Shown piece by piece: positions 1 through 7,078 of a DNA stretch of 9,168 bases. The stretch covers positions 1 through 9,168 of the forward strand of contig QYPU01000100.1 in NCBI GenBank assembly GCA_007280145.1, read 5' to 3'. The notes under the pieces were generated by a model. That model made no database searches, was not told where the DNA came from, and worked only from the letters and a program-made list of their open reading frames with translations. A program made the translations under genes and the position numbers. This DNA comes from Dehalococcoidia bacterium. Lineage in GTDB: Bacteria; Chloroflexota; Dehalococcoidia; GIF9; UBA5629. Within the stretch, counting starts at the first letter, position 1, and each line of letters starts with the position of its first letter.

Positions 1-710
1 CGGAACTCACCCGTTTTCACAAGCGCTGTCTTCAGTCCCACGTTTCGGGCCCCAAGAATATCTGTGCTGATTCTATCCCCTACCATGAGAATCTTGTTCT
101 TTTTCGTAATCTCCATAGTGTTAAGGGCGATTTCGAAGACGTAGCGATTGGGTTTCCCGATATAGGTGGCTTTGATGTTGGCTGCCTCCTCCAGCATTTT
201 CCCGTACGCACCTACCGTCAACTCGAGCTCCCCCATACTGTTATCTATTATCTCGGGTATCATAACGATCAACTTGGCACCTCTGGAAAGCAACCGTAGT
301 GCCTTGTTGAGATTCTGGAAGTTGAAATCTTCACGAAAGTCCCCTAGTACGATATATTCGGGGTTCTCGGAATCGTGGTGAAAGTCCCGGAACTCATCCA
401 GCCCTTCTCGTTTCAGCATTATCCAGCAGGACCTGGGGTGCAGGGTTTTCAAATACTGGGCCGCAGCAAAGGAGGCGGTTATCACCTCATTTTCATATAA
501 GGTAACCCCTTTTTCTCTGAATTTAGCGACGCATGATTTTCGGCTTTCGAGAGTGCTGTTGGAAAGAATCCGAAAGGGAAGCCCCTTTTTGCGCAAAGAG
601 TCGAGCAATTCGACAGCACCGGGGTATACTTTCCCCTGAAACTGGAGGACACCATCCAGGTCGAATATTACACCTTTAAGCTCTGGTTTATTAAAACATG
701 TTTTCGACAT
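1..710 (-). CDS. HAD-IIA family phosphatase, LHPP/NagD-like (3' end outside window)
   Basis: The reading frame starts at the ATG at 708-710 and stays open for 236 codons to the window edge, so only a short C-terminal tail is missing compared with the usual 250-270 residues. All haloacid dehalogenase motifs are visible: motif I FDLDGVL (D17 nucleophile, D19), motif II LSNST (S50), the GKPN lysine (K186) and motif IV VGDRISTDILGA (D212, D217). The spacing, with a cap between motifs II and III, and the ending GLKTALVKTGEF fit subclass IIA, closest by eye to LHPP (phospholysine/phosphohistidine inorganic pyrophosphate phosphatase) and NagD. The family acts in the cytoplasm on small phosphate esters, pyrophosphate or N-P bonds; the substrate here is unknown. 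No good Shine-Dalgarno precedes the start. A TATAAT hexamer lies just upstream, so the transcript may have a very short leader. Family call firm, substrate not. Confidence 0.88.
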   Translation of the reverse strand, partial: MSKTCFNKPELKGVIFDLDGVLQFQGKVYPGAVELLDSLRKKGLPFRILSNSTLESRKSCVAKFREKGVTLYENEVITASFAAAQYLKTLHPRSCWIMLKREGLDEFRDFHHDSENPEYIVLGDFREDFNFQNLNKALRLLSRGAKLIVMIPEIIDNSMGELELTVGAYGKMLEEAANIKATYIGKPNRYVFEIALNTMEITKKNKILMVGDRISTDILGARNVGLKTALVKTGEF

Positions 711-723
711 CGTTGAGAGATGA

Positions 724-729
724 ATTATA
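724..729 (-). promoter_or_regulatory. Possible -10 box of the HAD phosphatase gene
   Basis: A perfect TATAAT lies on the minus strand 14 nt before the ATG at 710. No convincing TTGACA-like -35 is found at 16-18 nt spacing, so this may be chance in an AT-rich stretch. If real, the 5' leader would be only several nucleotides long, which would fit the lack of a clear ribosome binding site. Confidence 0.25.
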
Positions 730-862
730 ATATACTAGCAGTCCCATCCATCCGGTGCCTTTGGCTTGTGTTGAAATGATGGCTACGTGGCCAGTATGAA
801 GCAAGCTTCAGGCGATTCTTTAGGTATAAAAGTGCTCTTTATATTCGATATTGCCCTTACGT

Positions 863-1276
863 TCAATATTTGGCAATCACAGTCAGGGTAAAAGTCCATT
901 CCGGCTCATCCTCTCCAGGCCTGCTGTATTCCATCTTAATAGTGCTTGTTCCTTTTTCAAGTGTCCTGAACTGCCACATCTCTTGCCCCGGCGCTCCTGG
1001 GCGTGGGTCTTCTGGAGCTATGAACTCATGGTGCTTCTGCTGTATTACAGATTGGTCACTAATAACGGCAGATTCAGACCAACTGAAGCCAGTGCTGGGA
1101 TTAGAACACAGGTATACTGTAACGGCATAAGCTGGCCAAATTTCAATTTGCCTACTGACATTCTTTTGTTCCATGAACTCATCGCACTCTATGTTAAGAA
1201 TGGCAGGCTTGCCACACCCGGATAAAAATGGCAATAGGAAAATAATTGCACATAGCAAGAATAACATTCTTTTCAT
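863..1276 (-). CDS. Lipoprotein, chagasin-like I42 family protease inhibitor
   Basis: A protein of 137 residues. It begins with a lipoprotein signal: basic MKR, a hydrophobic stretch over residues 5-18 and the lipobox LSGC with the lipidated Cys at 21, so the mature part should be anchored outside the cytoplasm. The mature domain shows the three loop signatures of the chagasin/inhibitor I42 fold: NPSTGFSW (59-66), GAPG followed by WQF (94-103), and RPGE (119-122; many members have RPWE). The family blocks papain-like cysteine proteases by inserting these loops into the active site; activity of this copy is inference. The ATG at 1276 is supported by an AAGGAGAGG ribosome binding site a few bases upstream. 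The gene is co-directional with the HAD gene (152-nt gap) and with carbamate kinase, but a transposase remnant separates it from the latter, so it is probably its own unit. Confidence 0.85.
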   Translation of the reverse strand: MKRMLFLLCAIIFLLPFLSGCGKPAILNIECDEFMEQKNVSRQIEIWPAYAVTVYLCSNPSTGFSWSESAVISDQSVIQQKHHEFIAPEDPRPGAPGQEMWQFRTLEKGTSTIKMEYSRPGEDEPEWTFTLTVIAKY

Positions 1277-1335
1277 ACTATTCCTCTCCTTTCCTGTTTG
1301 ATTCTATCGGATTAACACGTTTATGAACTGCATTC

Positions 1336-1485
1336 CTATGGTCGGACAAAAGGGGTTAGGAGTGCCGGGTGGGGTGGTATTGTATTCTGTTGATTAAGCA
1401 ACGACTTACCACACTCATTCGGTAGCTGATAGTTCAGTGCCGAATGAAGTCTCTTCTTATTATAAACCTCTTCTCGAACCGGGCA
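1336..1485 (-). pseudogene. C-terminal remnant of an IS3-family transposase
   Basis: Read on the minus strand, an open frame of about 50 codons ends at TAG 1336-1338. It contains VREEVYNKKRLHSALNYQLP, the hallmark end of the IS3/IS150-type integrase core (EVYNxKRxHSALxY). Nothing upstream encodes the catalytic DDE core: the frame is cut off within 35 nt of the carbamate kinase stop, and no start or ribosome binding site is present. The sequence past the stop (CCCCTTTTGTCCGACCA region) resembles the terminal part of IS3-type elements, but no inverted-repeat partner is visible here. It is a decayed insertion relic at the 3' end of the central operon. The upstream boundary is approximate. Confidence 0.72.
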
Positions 1486-1517
1486 ACACCGCTCTAATTT
1501 ATACCTTTCCCGGCTAG

Positions 1518-2483
1518 CTATCTCCTAATCCGAGTACCAGTTTTGCCCTCAAGCGCTTTCAGCGCAGTCTCGGCGAGGGTTATGATTGCCTCTCGCTCAC
1601 GCGACGGGTCTGTTTCTTCCAGGAACATTATTGCTGCCCGGATTTTGGGTTCCATGCTTCCTGTACCGAAGTGTCCATCTTCCAGAAGCTTCTTCGCTTC
1701 TGCCACGCTCAGCTCCTCCAGTGCCTGCTGATGCGGTGTGGCAAAGTCCCGATAGACATACTCCACAGCGGTAAGAATAAACAGGACATCAGCATCTATC
1801 TCGATAGCCAGGCGGGCTGAGGCGTAGTCCTTGTCAATTACCGCTTCAACACCGCGTAAATCGTGGTTCTCCTCTCTTACCATGGGGATGCCGCCCCCGC
1901 CGACGGCGACCACTATCTCACCGGCGTCGAGCATGCTCTTGATGATTCTCGCTTGCTGGATGTTTACTGGCATTGGCGATGGCACTACGCGTCGGTAGCC
2001 ACGGCCGCTGTCTTCAATAATGTCCCATCCCCTCTCTCTCCGCAATCGCTCCGCTTCGCCTGCATTATAGAAGGGCCCTATAGGCTTGGATGGATTCTGA
2101 AAAGCAGGGTCATCCCTGTCGACTATCACCTGAGTCACCACAGTGGTGATATTATGCGGCGTCCCGGCTTGTCTCAGATGATTGGCCAGAGTGTTTTGAA
2201 TCATATAGCCCATAGTGCCCTCTGTAGCTGCTCCGCAGATGTCCAGAGGTAAAGGGGGCACCACATTTTTAGCTGTCTCGACGGCGAGGAGCAGGTTACC
2301 CACCTGCGGTCCATTGCCGTGTGTAATGACAACACGGTGGTCGCCCCCTAGCAAACCCAGCAACTGTTCAGAGGTGGGGTGCAAATTCTCATACTGCTCT
2401 TCGGCACTCCCCTTCTGGTTTGCCCTGAGGATGGAATTGCCACCAAGAGCGATGACAAAGGTCTTCGTTGTATTTTTAGCCAT
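1518..2483 (-). CDS. arcC: Carbamate kinase
   Basis: Catalyses carbamoyl phosphate + ADP = carbamate + ATP in the cytoplasm, the energy-yielding last step of arginine-deiminase-like and ureido-compound fermentations. The amino acid kinase fold is evident: ALGGN (12-16), HGNGPQVG (55-62), KPIGPFY (133-139), RRVVPSPMP (164-172), AVGGGGIPM (193-201), VIDKDYASARLA (215-226, K218 and D219 at the nucleotide site) and FGTGSMEPK (272-280). Length is 321 residues, typical for the family (about 310-320). I chose the ATG at 2483 because an AAGGAG box sits 7 nt upstream and because MAKNTTKTFVIALGGN matches the normal N-terminus; the in-frame ATG at 2522 would add 13 unsupported residues. It is last of the four large operon genes, 69 nt after the symporter. 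Carbamoyl phosphate must come from a carbamoyltransferase that is not in this window. Confidence 0.95.
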   Translation of the reverse strand: MAKNTTKTFVIALGGNSILRANQKGSAEEQYENLHPTSEQLLGLLGGDHRVVITHGNGPQVGNLLLAVETAKNVVPPLPLDICGAATEGTMGYMIQNTLANHLRQAGTPHNITTVVTQVIVDRDDPAFQNPSKPIGPFYNAGEAERLRRERGWDIIEDSGRGYRRVVPSPMPVNIQQARIIKSMLDAGEIVVAVGGGGIPMVREENHDLRGVEAVIDKDYASARLAIEIDADVLFILTAVEYVYRDFATPHQQALEELSVAEAKKLLEDGHFGTGSMEPKIRAAIMFLEETDPSREREAIITLAETALKALEGKTGTRIRR

Positions 2484-2552
2484 AACCTTTCTCCTTTTCA
2501 TGCGAATCAGCACCCGCACCACTATATGATTCTATCCAGATGGTACAGGCTC

Positions 2553-4055
2553 CTAGTATTTGGTTGAGAGCACTGCAACGTCATCCGGGGTCTCGTAGAT
2601 TACCTCATGCTTTGGCGGGTCTTGCTTCTGAGTGTATAGACAAACTATTACCATGACAACCAGGCAGACAACCGGCGGTATCAATGTATCCGCACCGGCT
2701 AAATGCTCAGGAATAGTAAAGAAGAGGACCACTCGAAGCACAGTACCAACAATCATTGCTGTCAAAGCACCGTACGAATTGGCTTTCTTCCAGTATAAGC
2801 CCAGTACCAGAGGAACAAGGCACCCGGCAAAGACCACATCAAAAGCGAGAACCAGCATGATCCCCGGTTCAGGCATATACCAGGCTAGAGTGACCGCACA
2901 TGCCATTACAGGTATGCCCATCAACCGGGTGATTATGAGGAGCCTCTTGTCGAGGCTTGCCCTCTCCTCCGGGGTATACTCTTTTTTCCAGACCTTGATA
3001 ATGTTTCTCTGGATTATATTCCTGCCCCATACTGAACTTACGCCCAACATCCCACCATCAGCGGTAGACAGCCCCGCGGCGACGACACCGATCATAATAA
3101 ATAATCCAACCACAAAAGGCATATAACCCGTGGCAAGTATCGGCAGGACCATCCTGTAGTCCTCGACTCCCGCCGGAAGAAGCTTAAAGGCCATCAATCC
3201 CAAAACTGAGGCAGCCAGACCAATTAACAATGTGAACCCTGCTCCATAGAAGCAGCTTTTTTGGGCTGTTTCAGGGTCCCTGGCGGCAAAGATTCTTTCC
3301 ATGAAGTCGAGCGCAACAACATCGCCTATAGCCAGTGCCAGAATGCCTGCCCAGTTTAGAAGTGCACCGTTTTCCATTTGTGTCAGGCCGCTGAAATCAA
3401 AGTAACCAGCCGGAATTGCGCCGGCGAAGTAGCCCCAGCCGCCATAGGCAATCAGCATCCAGATAACACCGGTAAAAAAGGCCAGCATGGCAGGATATAT
3501 CTGTGCTATGTCTGTGGAGGCACATGCGAAGAGCCCGCCAGCAAGAGTGTATAGAAAGACTACACTAGCCATCCCAACAAGTGCCCAGATAAAACTTATG
3601 GGGAAAAGGGTGCTCATTATCCAGGCACAACCAGCGAGGTTGCCCGCGACGAGTATGATGAAGCTGACAGTCATTAGAATTGACGAGACGACTTCTGTCG
3701 GTCTGTTGAACCTTCTGTAGTAGAAATCAGGCAGTGTTATCAGGTTCATCCGGTTCAAGGGCTTCGCAAACCATATCCCACACACAAGAAGGCACAAGGC
3801 CAGCCCCAGTGGAAATTGGAATCCAGCAAAGAATCCGGCTGAAAACACACCTCCTGCATTCCCGAGCGTGGCATTCGCGTCTAATGCTTGTGCTAACAGC
3901 ATCGTTCCTACCAGGAAAAAGGGGAGTTGCTTACCGGCTATAACGAAGCGTTTGCCACTCTTCCGGACCAGGGCTATCATGGCAAAGCCCACTATGAGAA
4001 ATATAACCAGCGCAACGATAACACCGATTCCCAGGGGAATATTGTATGTGTCCAT
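2553..4055 (-). CDS. Sodium:solute symporter (SSS family)
   Basis: A 500-residue integral inner-membrane protein with about 13 hydrophobic segments (for example 8-30, 76-98, 123-150, 152-172, 185-207, 233-258, 268-292, 305-330, 371-393, 398-420, 427-447, 457-475), the LeuT-fold layout of the SSS (PutP/PanF/SglT) family. Diagnostic pieces include the glycine-rich unwound stretch GNAGGVFSAG (65-74), TDIAQ (181-185) and GLSTADGGMLGVSSVWGRNI (328-347), whose STAD Ser/Thr pair forms the Na2 sodium site in this family. Transported substrate cannot be read from sequence; the neighbours suggest an amino acid or guanidino compound such as arginine, guanidinoacetate or creatine (inference). The ATG at 4055 is preceded by AGGAGG at 9 nt. 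It lies between the amidinotransferase and carbamate kinase genes. Confidence 0.93.
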   Translation of the reverse strand: MDTYNIPLGIGVIVALVIFLIVGFAMIALVRKSGKRFVIAGKQLPFFLVGTMLLAQALDANATLGNAGGVFSAGFFAGFQFPLGLALCLLVCGIWFAKPLNRMNLITLPDFYYRRFNRPTEVVSSILMTVSFIILVAGNLAGCAWIMSTLFPISFIWALVGMASVVFLYTLAGGLFACASTDIAQIYPAMLAFFTGVIWMLIAYGGWGYFAGAIPAGYFDFSGLTQMENGALLNWAGILALAIGDVVALDFMERIFAARDPETAQKSCFYGAGFTLLIGLAASVLGLMAFKLLPAGVEDYRMVLPILATGYMPFVVGLFIMIGVVAAGLSTADGGMLGVSSVWGRNIIQRNIIKVWKKEYTPEERASLDKRLLIITRLMGIPVMACAVTLAWYMPEPGIMLVLAFDVVFAGCLVPLVLGLYWKKANSYGALTAMIVGTVLRVVLFFTIPEHLAGADTLIPPVVCLVVMVIVCLYTQKQDPPKHEVIYETPDDVAVLSTKY

Positions 4056-4205
4056 AAGGAAAACCTCCTATTATTGAAATTAACCCTCTCTGGGTCTAAA
4101 TCAGGCTCATATCATTTCACGTATTTCACACCTCCTTACGGATAATCATCCGATGGTAGGCACCTCAAACTCCTAGATAGTCAATTGCCTGTGTCCGCTG
4201 CTTCA

Positions 4206-5393
4206 TTAATAACCCGGAATCTGTTTCGGGAAGTAGTCCTCGCATTTCCCCTCTCGATAGATGTCCAATGTGGTGCAGTGCAAGGCACCTCCGAAAGGAA
4301 TCACCTTTTCGTACGGAATCGGGATTACTTCAACCCCCAATTTGGTCAGTTGCTCGATGAAGGCCGTCTCGTGAGCTTCGACACACATCACATTCGGAGC
4401 GACACTAAAGGTGTTCACCGAAATCCAGGATTTAGACTCATACAGGTCGGTGAGGTAAACCAGGTTTTTGTGTACATAGGTTGGCCTTGCCGCAGGAATC
4501 AACTCCCAGTCATTCTTCTTGAATATCTCCCAGAACTCTGGAGTGCGTGGCTTCCAATCCTCGTTGTACAAACAGAGCCCCGGTCGTGGAACTGCTAGGT
4601 TCACATCAATATGCCACGGATGGTGGTTGTTCGGTTTTTTAGGGTCTTCGGGAGTGTCGAACTGCACCGCGTGAACTCGAATGCCAGGTTCAAGCGCAGC
4701 AAGTGTACGCTTTAACCAGTCCATCCCCCCCCTGTTGGTTACACAGGAAGCTTGATGGAAAATGTCTTTACCGCACCGCCAAGCATCGGCGGCATCCCAA
4801 AGAGGTTCTTCCTCACTGAGCTGGAACTCCCAATTATGGAGCCGCTGCGTCTTCTGTTCATCCGTCCAAACGTTGTTGAAGTCGTAGTAATAGTTCTTAA
4901 CATACGACTTATCTGTCAGCCGTGGCTTGGGTGCCCCAAAATGAACCACCTCGGGGTCCTTCTTGAAGTAGTCTACAAAGAGCGGTCGGAGGTTCAGGTA
5001 CTCATACCACCGGGAACGGCGGCAGGTCGTGGCTTCGATGATATAGTTGCCATGAACTAGGAAAACGTCCCGGACGTTGTTAACACCGTGCATGTTCAAC
5101 TGCGTCCAATCCGGCGTCGAGACCGGTACATTAAACATACAGGGATGAATCGTCGGCCGTTCGACCTTGACGCCCCGTTTCTCAAGCTGCGCTATGAAAT
5201 AGTTCATCTGCTCGTTGGCTGCGTCTACCATCTCCTGCGGGAATGGCCCATACGTCGGCAGCGGATAGCCGCCTTTCGGAAGGTCGTACCACCAGGCTGG
5301 CTCCGGAGCCGGCACATTTGTGCCCTCGGGTCTTCCGATAATCACGCGTTTCAGCGGATCCCATTCGTTCCAAGAATTGACAATCTTTGCCAT
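4206..5393 (-). CDS. Glycine amidinotransferase-like enzyme (AGAT/StrB family)
   Basis: A 395-residue cytoplasmic enzyme of the amidinotransferase (guanidino-group modifying, pentein) family. By eye it resembles vertebrate L-arginine:glycine amidinotransferase along its length: NEWDPLKRVIIGR (9-21), EATTCRRSRWYEY (120-132), DAADAWRCGKDIF with VTN (200-220), HPWHIDVNL (258-266) and GGALHCTTLD (368-377). The catalytic Cys (C373), His (H261, with D263) and the acid of the DAAD motif (200-203) are all present, so it should be active in moving an amidino group through a covalent Cys-amidino intermediate. Arginine is the usual donor, giving ornithine; the acceptor could be glycine or another amine, and the reaction is reversible. 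It is not a canonical arginine deiminase. The ATG at 5393 has GGGAGG 8 nt upstream. It sits downstream of the 52-codon small ORF and upstream of the symporter. Family sure, exact substrates unproven. Confidence 0.9.
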   Translation of the reverse strand: MAKIVNSWNEWDPLKRVIIGRPEGTNVPAPEPAWWYDLPKGGYPLPTYGPFPQEMVDAANEQMNYFIAQLEKRGVKVERPTIHPCMFNVPVSTPDWTQLNMHGVNNVRDVFLVHGNYIIEATTCRRSRWYEYLNLRPLFVDYFKKDPEVVHFGAPKPRLTDKSYVKNYYYDFNNVWTDEQKTQRLHNWEFQLSEEEPLWDAADAWRCGKDIFHQASCVTNRGGMDWLKRTLAALEPGIRVHAVQFDTPEDPKKPNNHHPWHIDVNLAVPRPGLCLYNEDWKPRTPEFWEIFKKNDWELIPAARPTYVHKNLVYLTDLYESKSWISVNTFSVAPNVMCVEAHETAFIEQLTKLGVEVIPIPYEKVIPFGGALHCTTLDIYREGKCEDYFPKQIPGY

Positions 5394-5467
5394 TTTAATG
5401 TCCTCCCTTCAATTTCATTTCCTATTTTCCCGATTCAAGCCGCACCATAGCCTCCCTTTAGAATGAC

Positions 5468-5626
5468 TCACTCGTGCATAATGACATCACCTCCTCTCTC
5501 GCATAGTGGGTTAGATTTCTTATCCATTTTATGACAACCCCGGTAGAGAGCGTATCGGCCAGGCAAACGAGAATCGGTCACGGTAGCCGATACGGGAGCA
5601 GATGGCACACGCTTCGACCACTCCAT
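5468..5626 (-). CDS. Small ORF of 52 residues in the operon, no recognised family
   Basis: An ATG at 5626 follows a strong GGAGGGG box with 9 nt spacing, 30 nt after the GTPase gene stop. The frame runs 52 codons to TGA at 5468-5470 and fills most of the otherwise empty 263-nt gap. The product has a plausible composition, is basic, and contains LPGRYALYRGCHK (21-33) and NPLCERGGDVIMHE (39-52), with C31, H32 and C42 as a possible metal or disulfide set. No signal peptide or membrane segment is seen. I do not recognise it. Its placement between the GTPase and amidinotransferase genes, all co-directional, suggests an accessory protein for that enzyme set. A caveat is a 9-bp inverted repeat inside it (5551-5559 and 5586-5594), so the gap could instead be a structured RNA. 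After its stop, 74 nt with two more SD-like boxes lead to the amidinotransferase. Confidence 0.5.
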   Translation of the reverse strand: MEWSKRVPSAPVSATVTDSRLPGRYALYRGCHKMDKKSNPLCERGGDVIMHE

Positions 5627-5656
5627 GATTTTATACCCCTCCGGAAGAGCTTGCCT

Positions 5657-7009
5657 TCATTTTTTCATGGGAAGATTGTGCTTCTTTCCAAATTCCGATA
5701 GTATGTCGTCCAGGTTCGGCTTTCCAATTTCCTGGAGCTCGTAGTAGACCCTTGTATTTGGCTTTTTAATATCAATGATCCTGCTTAGATTGATGGGTGT
5801 TGCAACAACTACCGTATCACAATCGGTCTTGTTGATAGTTGTAGCCAGCTCCTTTAGCTGCTCGTTTCCGTACCCCATCGCCGGTAATAGTAGCCCGATA
5901 TGCGGATAGCGTTTGAAGGTTTCGGTAATTGTTCCGACCGTGTAGGGCCTGGGGTCTACCAGTTCTCTTGCACCGTACCGCTGAGCGGCCACAACGCCCG
6001 AGCCGTAGCTCATCCCCCCGTGCGTTAACGTCGGACCGTCTTCTATGACAAGCACCCTCTTACCCTTGATTACATCCGGATCATCAACCATGATCGGAGA
6101 GGCGGCGTCAACTACGGTTGCATCCGGGTTTAGCTTGGCAATATTTTCCCTTACCTGCTGGATATTCTCAGGAGCGGCAGTGTCGATCTTATTGATGACT
6201 ACCACATCGGCGATTCGCAAGTTGATTTCTCCGGGATAATAGCAGACCTCATGGCCTGGCCGATGAGGGTCGGCAACAGTGACCATCAGGTCGGGCTTGA
6301 AGAAGGGGAAATCGTTGTTTCCCCCGTCCCAGAGGACTATGTCGCAGCCTTTCGGGTCTTTTTCTGCGGCCTCTAAAATGGCTGCGTAGTCTACTCCCGC
6401 GTAGATGACGTTTCCCTGGACGATGTATGGCTCGTACTCTTCCATCTCCTCGATGGTACACTTATGCTTCTCTAAATCACTGAGCTCAGCAAAACGCTGT
6501 ACCTTCTGGGCAACCAGGTCGCCATATGGCATGGGGTGGCGTACGGCAATGACTTTAAGCCCCCATTCCGTGAGGAGACCGACAATTCTCCTTGAGGTCT
6601 GACTCTTGCCGGCGCCTGTTCGCACTGCACCCACCGCAATAACAGGTTTCTTGCTTTTCAGCATGGTGTCATTGGGTCCAAGCATTATGTAGTTTGCACC
6701 GGCTGCATTTACAATCGCCCCTATACCCATCACGTGCTGGTAAGTAACATCACTGTACGAAAAGACACAATAATCGACATTCAAGTCTTTGATAAGCCGC
6801 GGCAATTCATCCTCCGCGTAGATTGGAATTCCGTTGGGATAGAGACCACCTGCTAGCTCGGCCGGATATTTTCTTCCAGTGGTGCCGGGTACTTGTAGTG
6901 AGGCGGTGAACCCAACTACGTTGTACTCATCGTTGTCCCTGAAATATGTGTTGAAGTTGTGGAAGTCTCTCCCCGCAGAACCGATAATGAGTACGTTCTT
7001 TTTCTTCAT
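5657..7009 (-). CDS. COG2403 GTPase, cyclic 2,3-diphosphoglycerate synthetase-like
   Basis: A 450-residue soluble protein with a Rossmann-like N-terminal half starting VLIIGSAGRDFHNF (6-19) and a P-loop GTPase domain. The P-loop is VRTGAGKSQTSRR (129-141), a slight departure from the usual leading Gly; it is followed by a Walker B-type VLWDGGNND (225-233), ADPHRPGHE (246-254) and the guanine-specificity motif NKID (273-276). GPTLTHGGM (325-333) and YGSG (335-338) fit the conserved C-terminal part. The family is named after the archaeal enzyme that makes cyclic 2,3-diphosphoglycerate, but bacterial homologues are uncharacterised to my knowledge and that activity is not a safe assignment. The SIMIBI-like P-loop also recalls metal chaperones such as UreG/HypB. 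The ATG at 7009 has AGGAGG at 9 nt. It is the first large gene of the operon, behind a leader with an intrinsic terminator, and sits with carbamate kinase and amidinotransferase. Confidence 0.85.
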   Translation of the reverse strand: MKKKNVLIIGSAGRDFHNFNTYFRDNDEYNVVGFTASLQVPGTTGRKYPAELAGGLYPNGIPIYAEDELPRLIKDLNVDYCVFSYSDVTYQHVMGIGAIVNAAGANYIMLGPNDTMLKSKKPVIAVGAVRTGAGKSQTSRRIVGLLTEWGLKVIAVRHPMPYGDLVAQKVQRFAELSDLEKHKCTIEEMEEYEPYIVQGNVIYAGVDYAAILEAAEKDPKGCDIVLWDGGNNDFPFFKPDLMVTVADPHRPGHEVCYYPGEINLRIADVVVINKIDTAAPENIQQVRENIAKLNPDATVVDAASPIMVDDPDVIKGKRVLVIEDGPTLTHGGMSYGSGVVAAQRYGARELVDPRPYTVGTITETFKRYPHIGLLLPAMGYGNEQLKELATTINKTDCDTVVVATPINLSRIIDIKKPNTRVYYELQEIGKPNLDDILSEFGKKHNLPMKK

Positions 7010-7043
7010 GGCTACTTCCCTCCTTTTATTTTAGTCTTCCTGT

Positions 7044-7078
7044 AAAAAAGAGACGAACTCCATTTGGAGTTCGTCTCT
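7044..7078 (-). terminator. Intrinsic terminator in the operon leader (likely attenuator)
   Basis: A perfect 12-bp stem, GAGACGAACTCC at 7050-7061 against GGAGTTCGTCTC at 7066-7077 with a 4-nt loop, extends by one A-U pair and is followed on the minus strand by six U. It has no U tract in the plus direction, so it works leftward. It lies 34 nt before the GTPase start codon and downstream of the only convincing promoter, so it should stop transcription before the operon unless antitermination occurs. Confidence 0.88.

Noticed and set aside
780..862. Hairpins after the I42 lipoprotein gene (TGAAG/CTTCA)
   Set aside because: Five-base stem without a U tract; not a credible terminator.
1486..1520. 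Terminator after carbamate kinase
   Set aside because: Only a 5-bp CCGGG/CCCGG pairing with a long loop and no U tract.
1863..2252. Plus-strand open frames across 1543-2567, 2632-5450 and 6045-6602
   Set aside because: They are antisense to well-supported genes, match no family and lack ribosome binding sites.
2484..2522. Longer carbamate kinase start at 2522
   Set aside because: The extra 13 residues precede the normal family N-terminus, while the ATG at 2483 has an AAGGAG box at ideal spacing.
5657..7009. Naming the COG2403 protein as a true cyclic 2,3-diphosphoglycerate synthetase
   Set aside because: That compound is known from methanogenic archaea, and the bacterial operon context points elsewhere; only family membership is supported.
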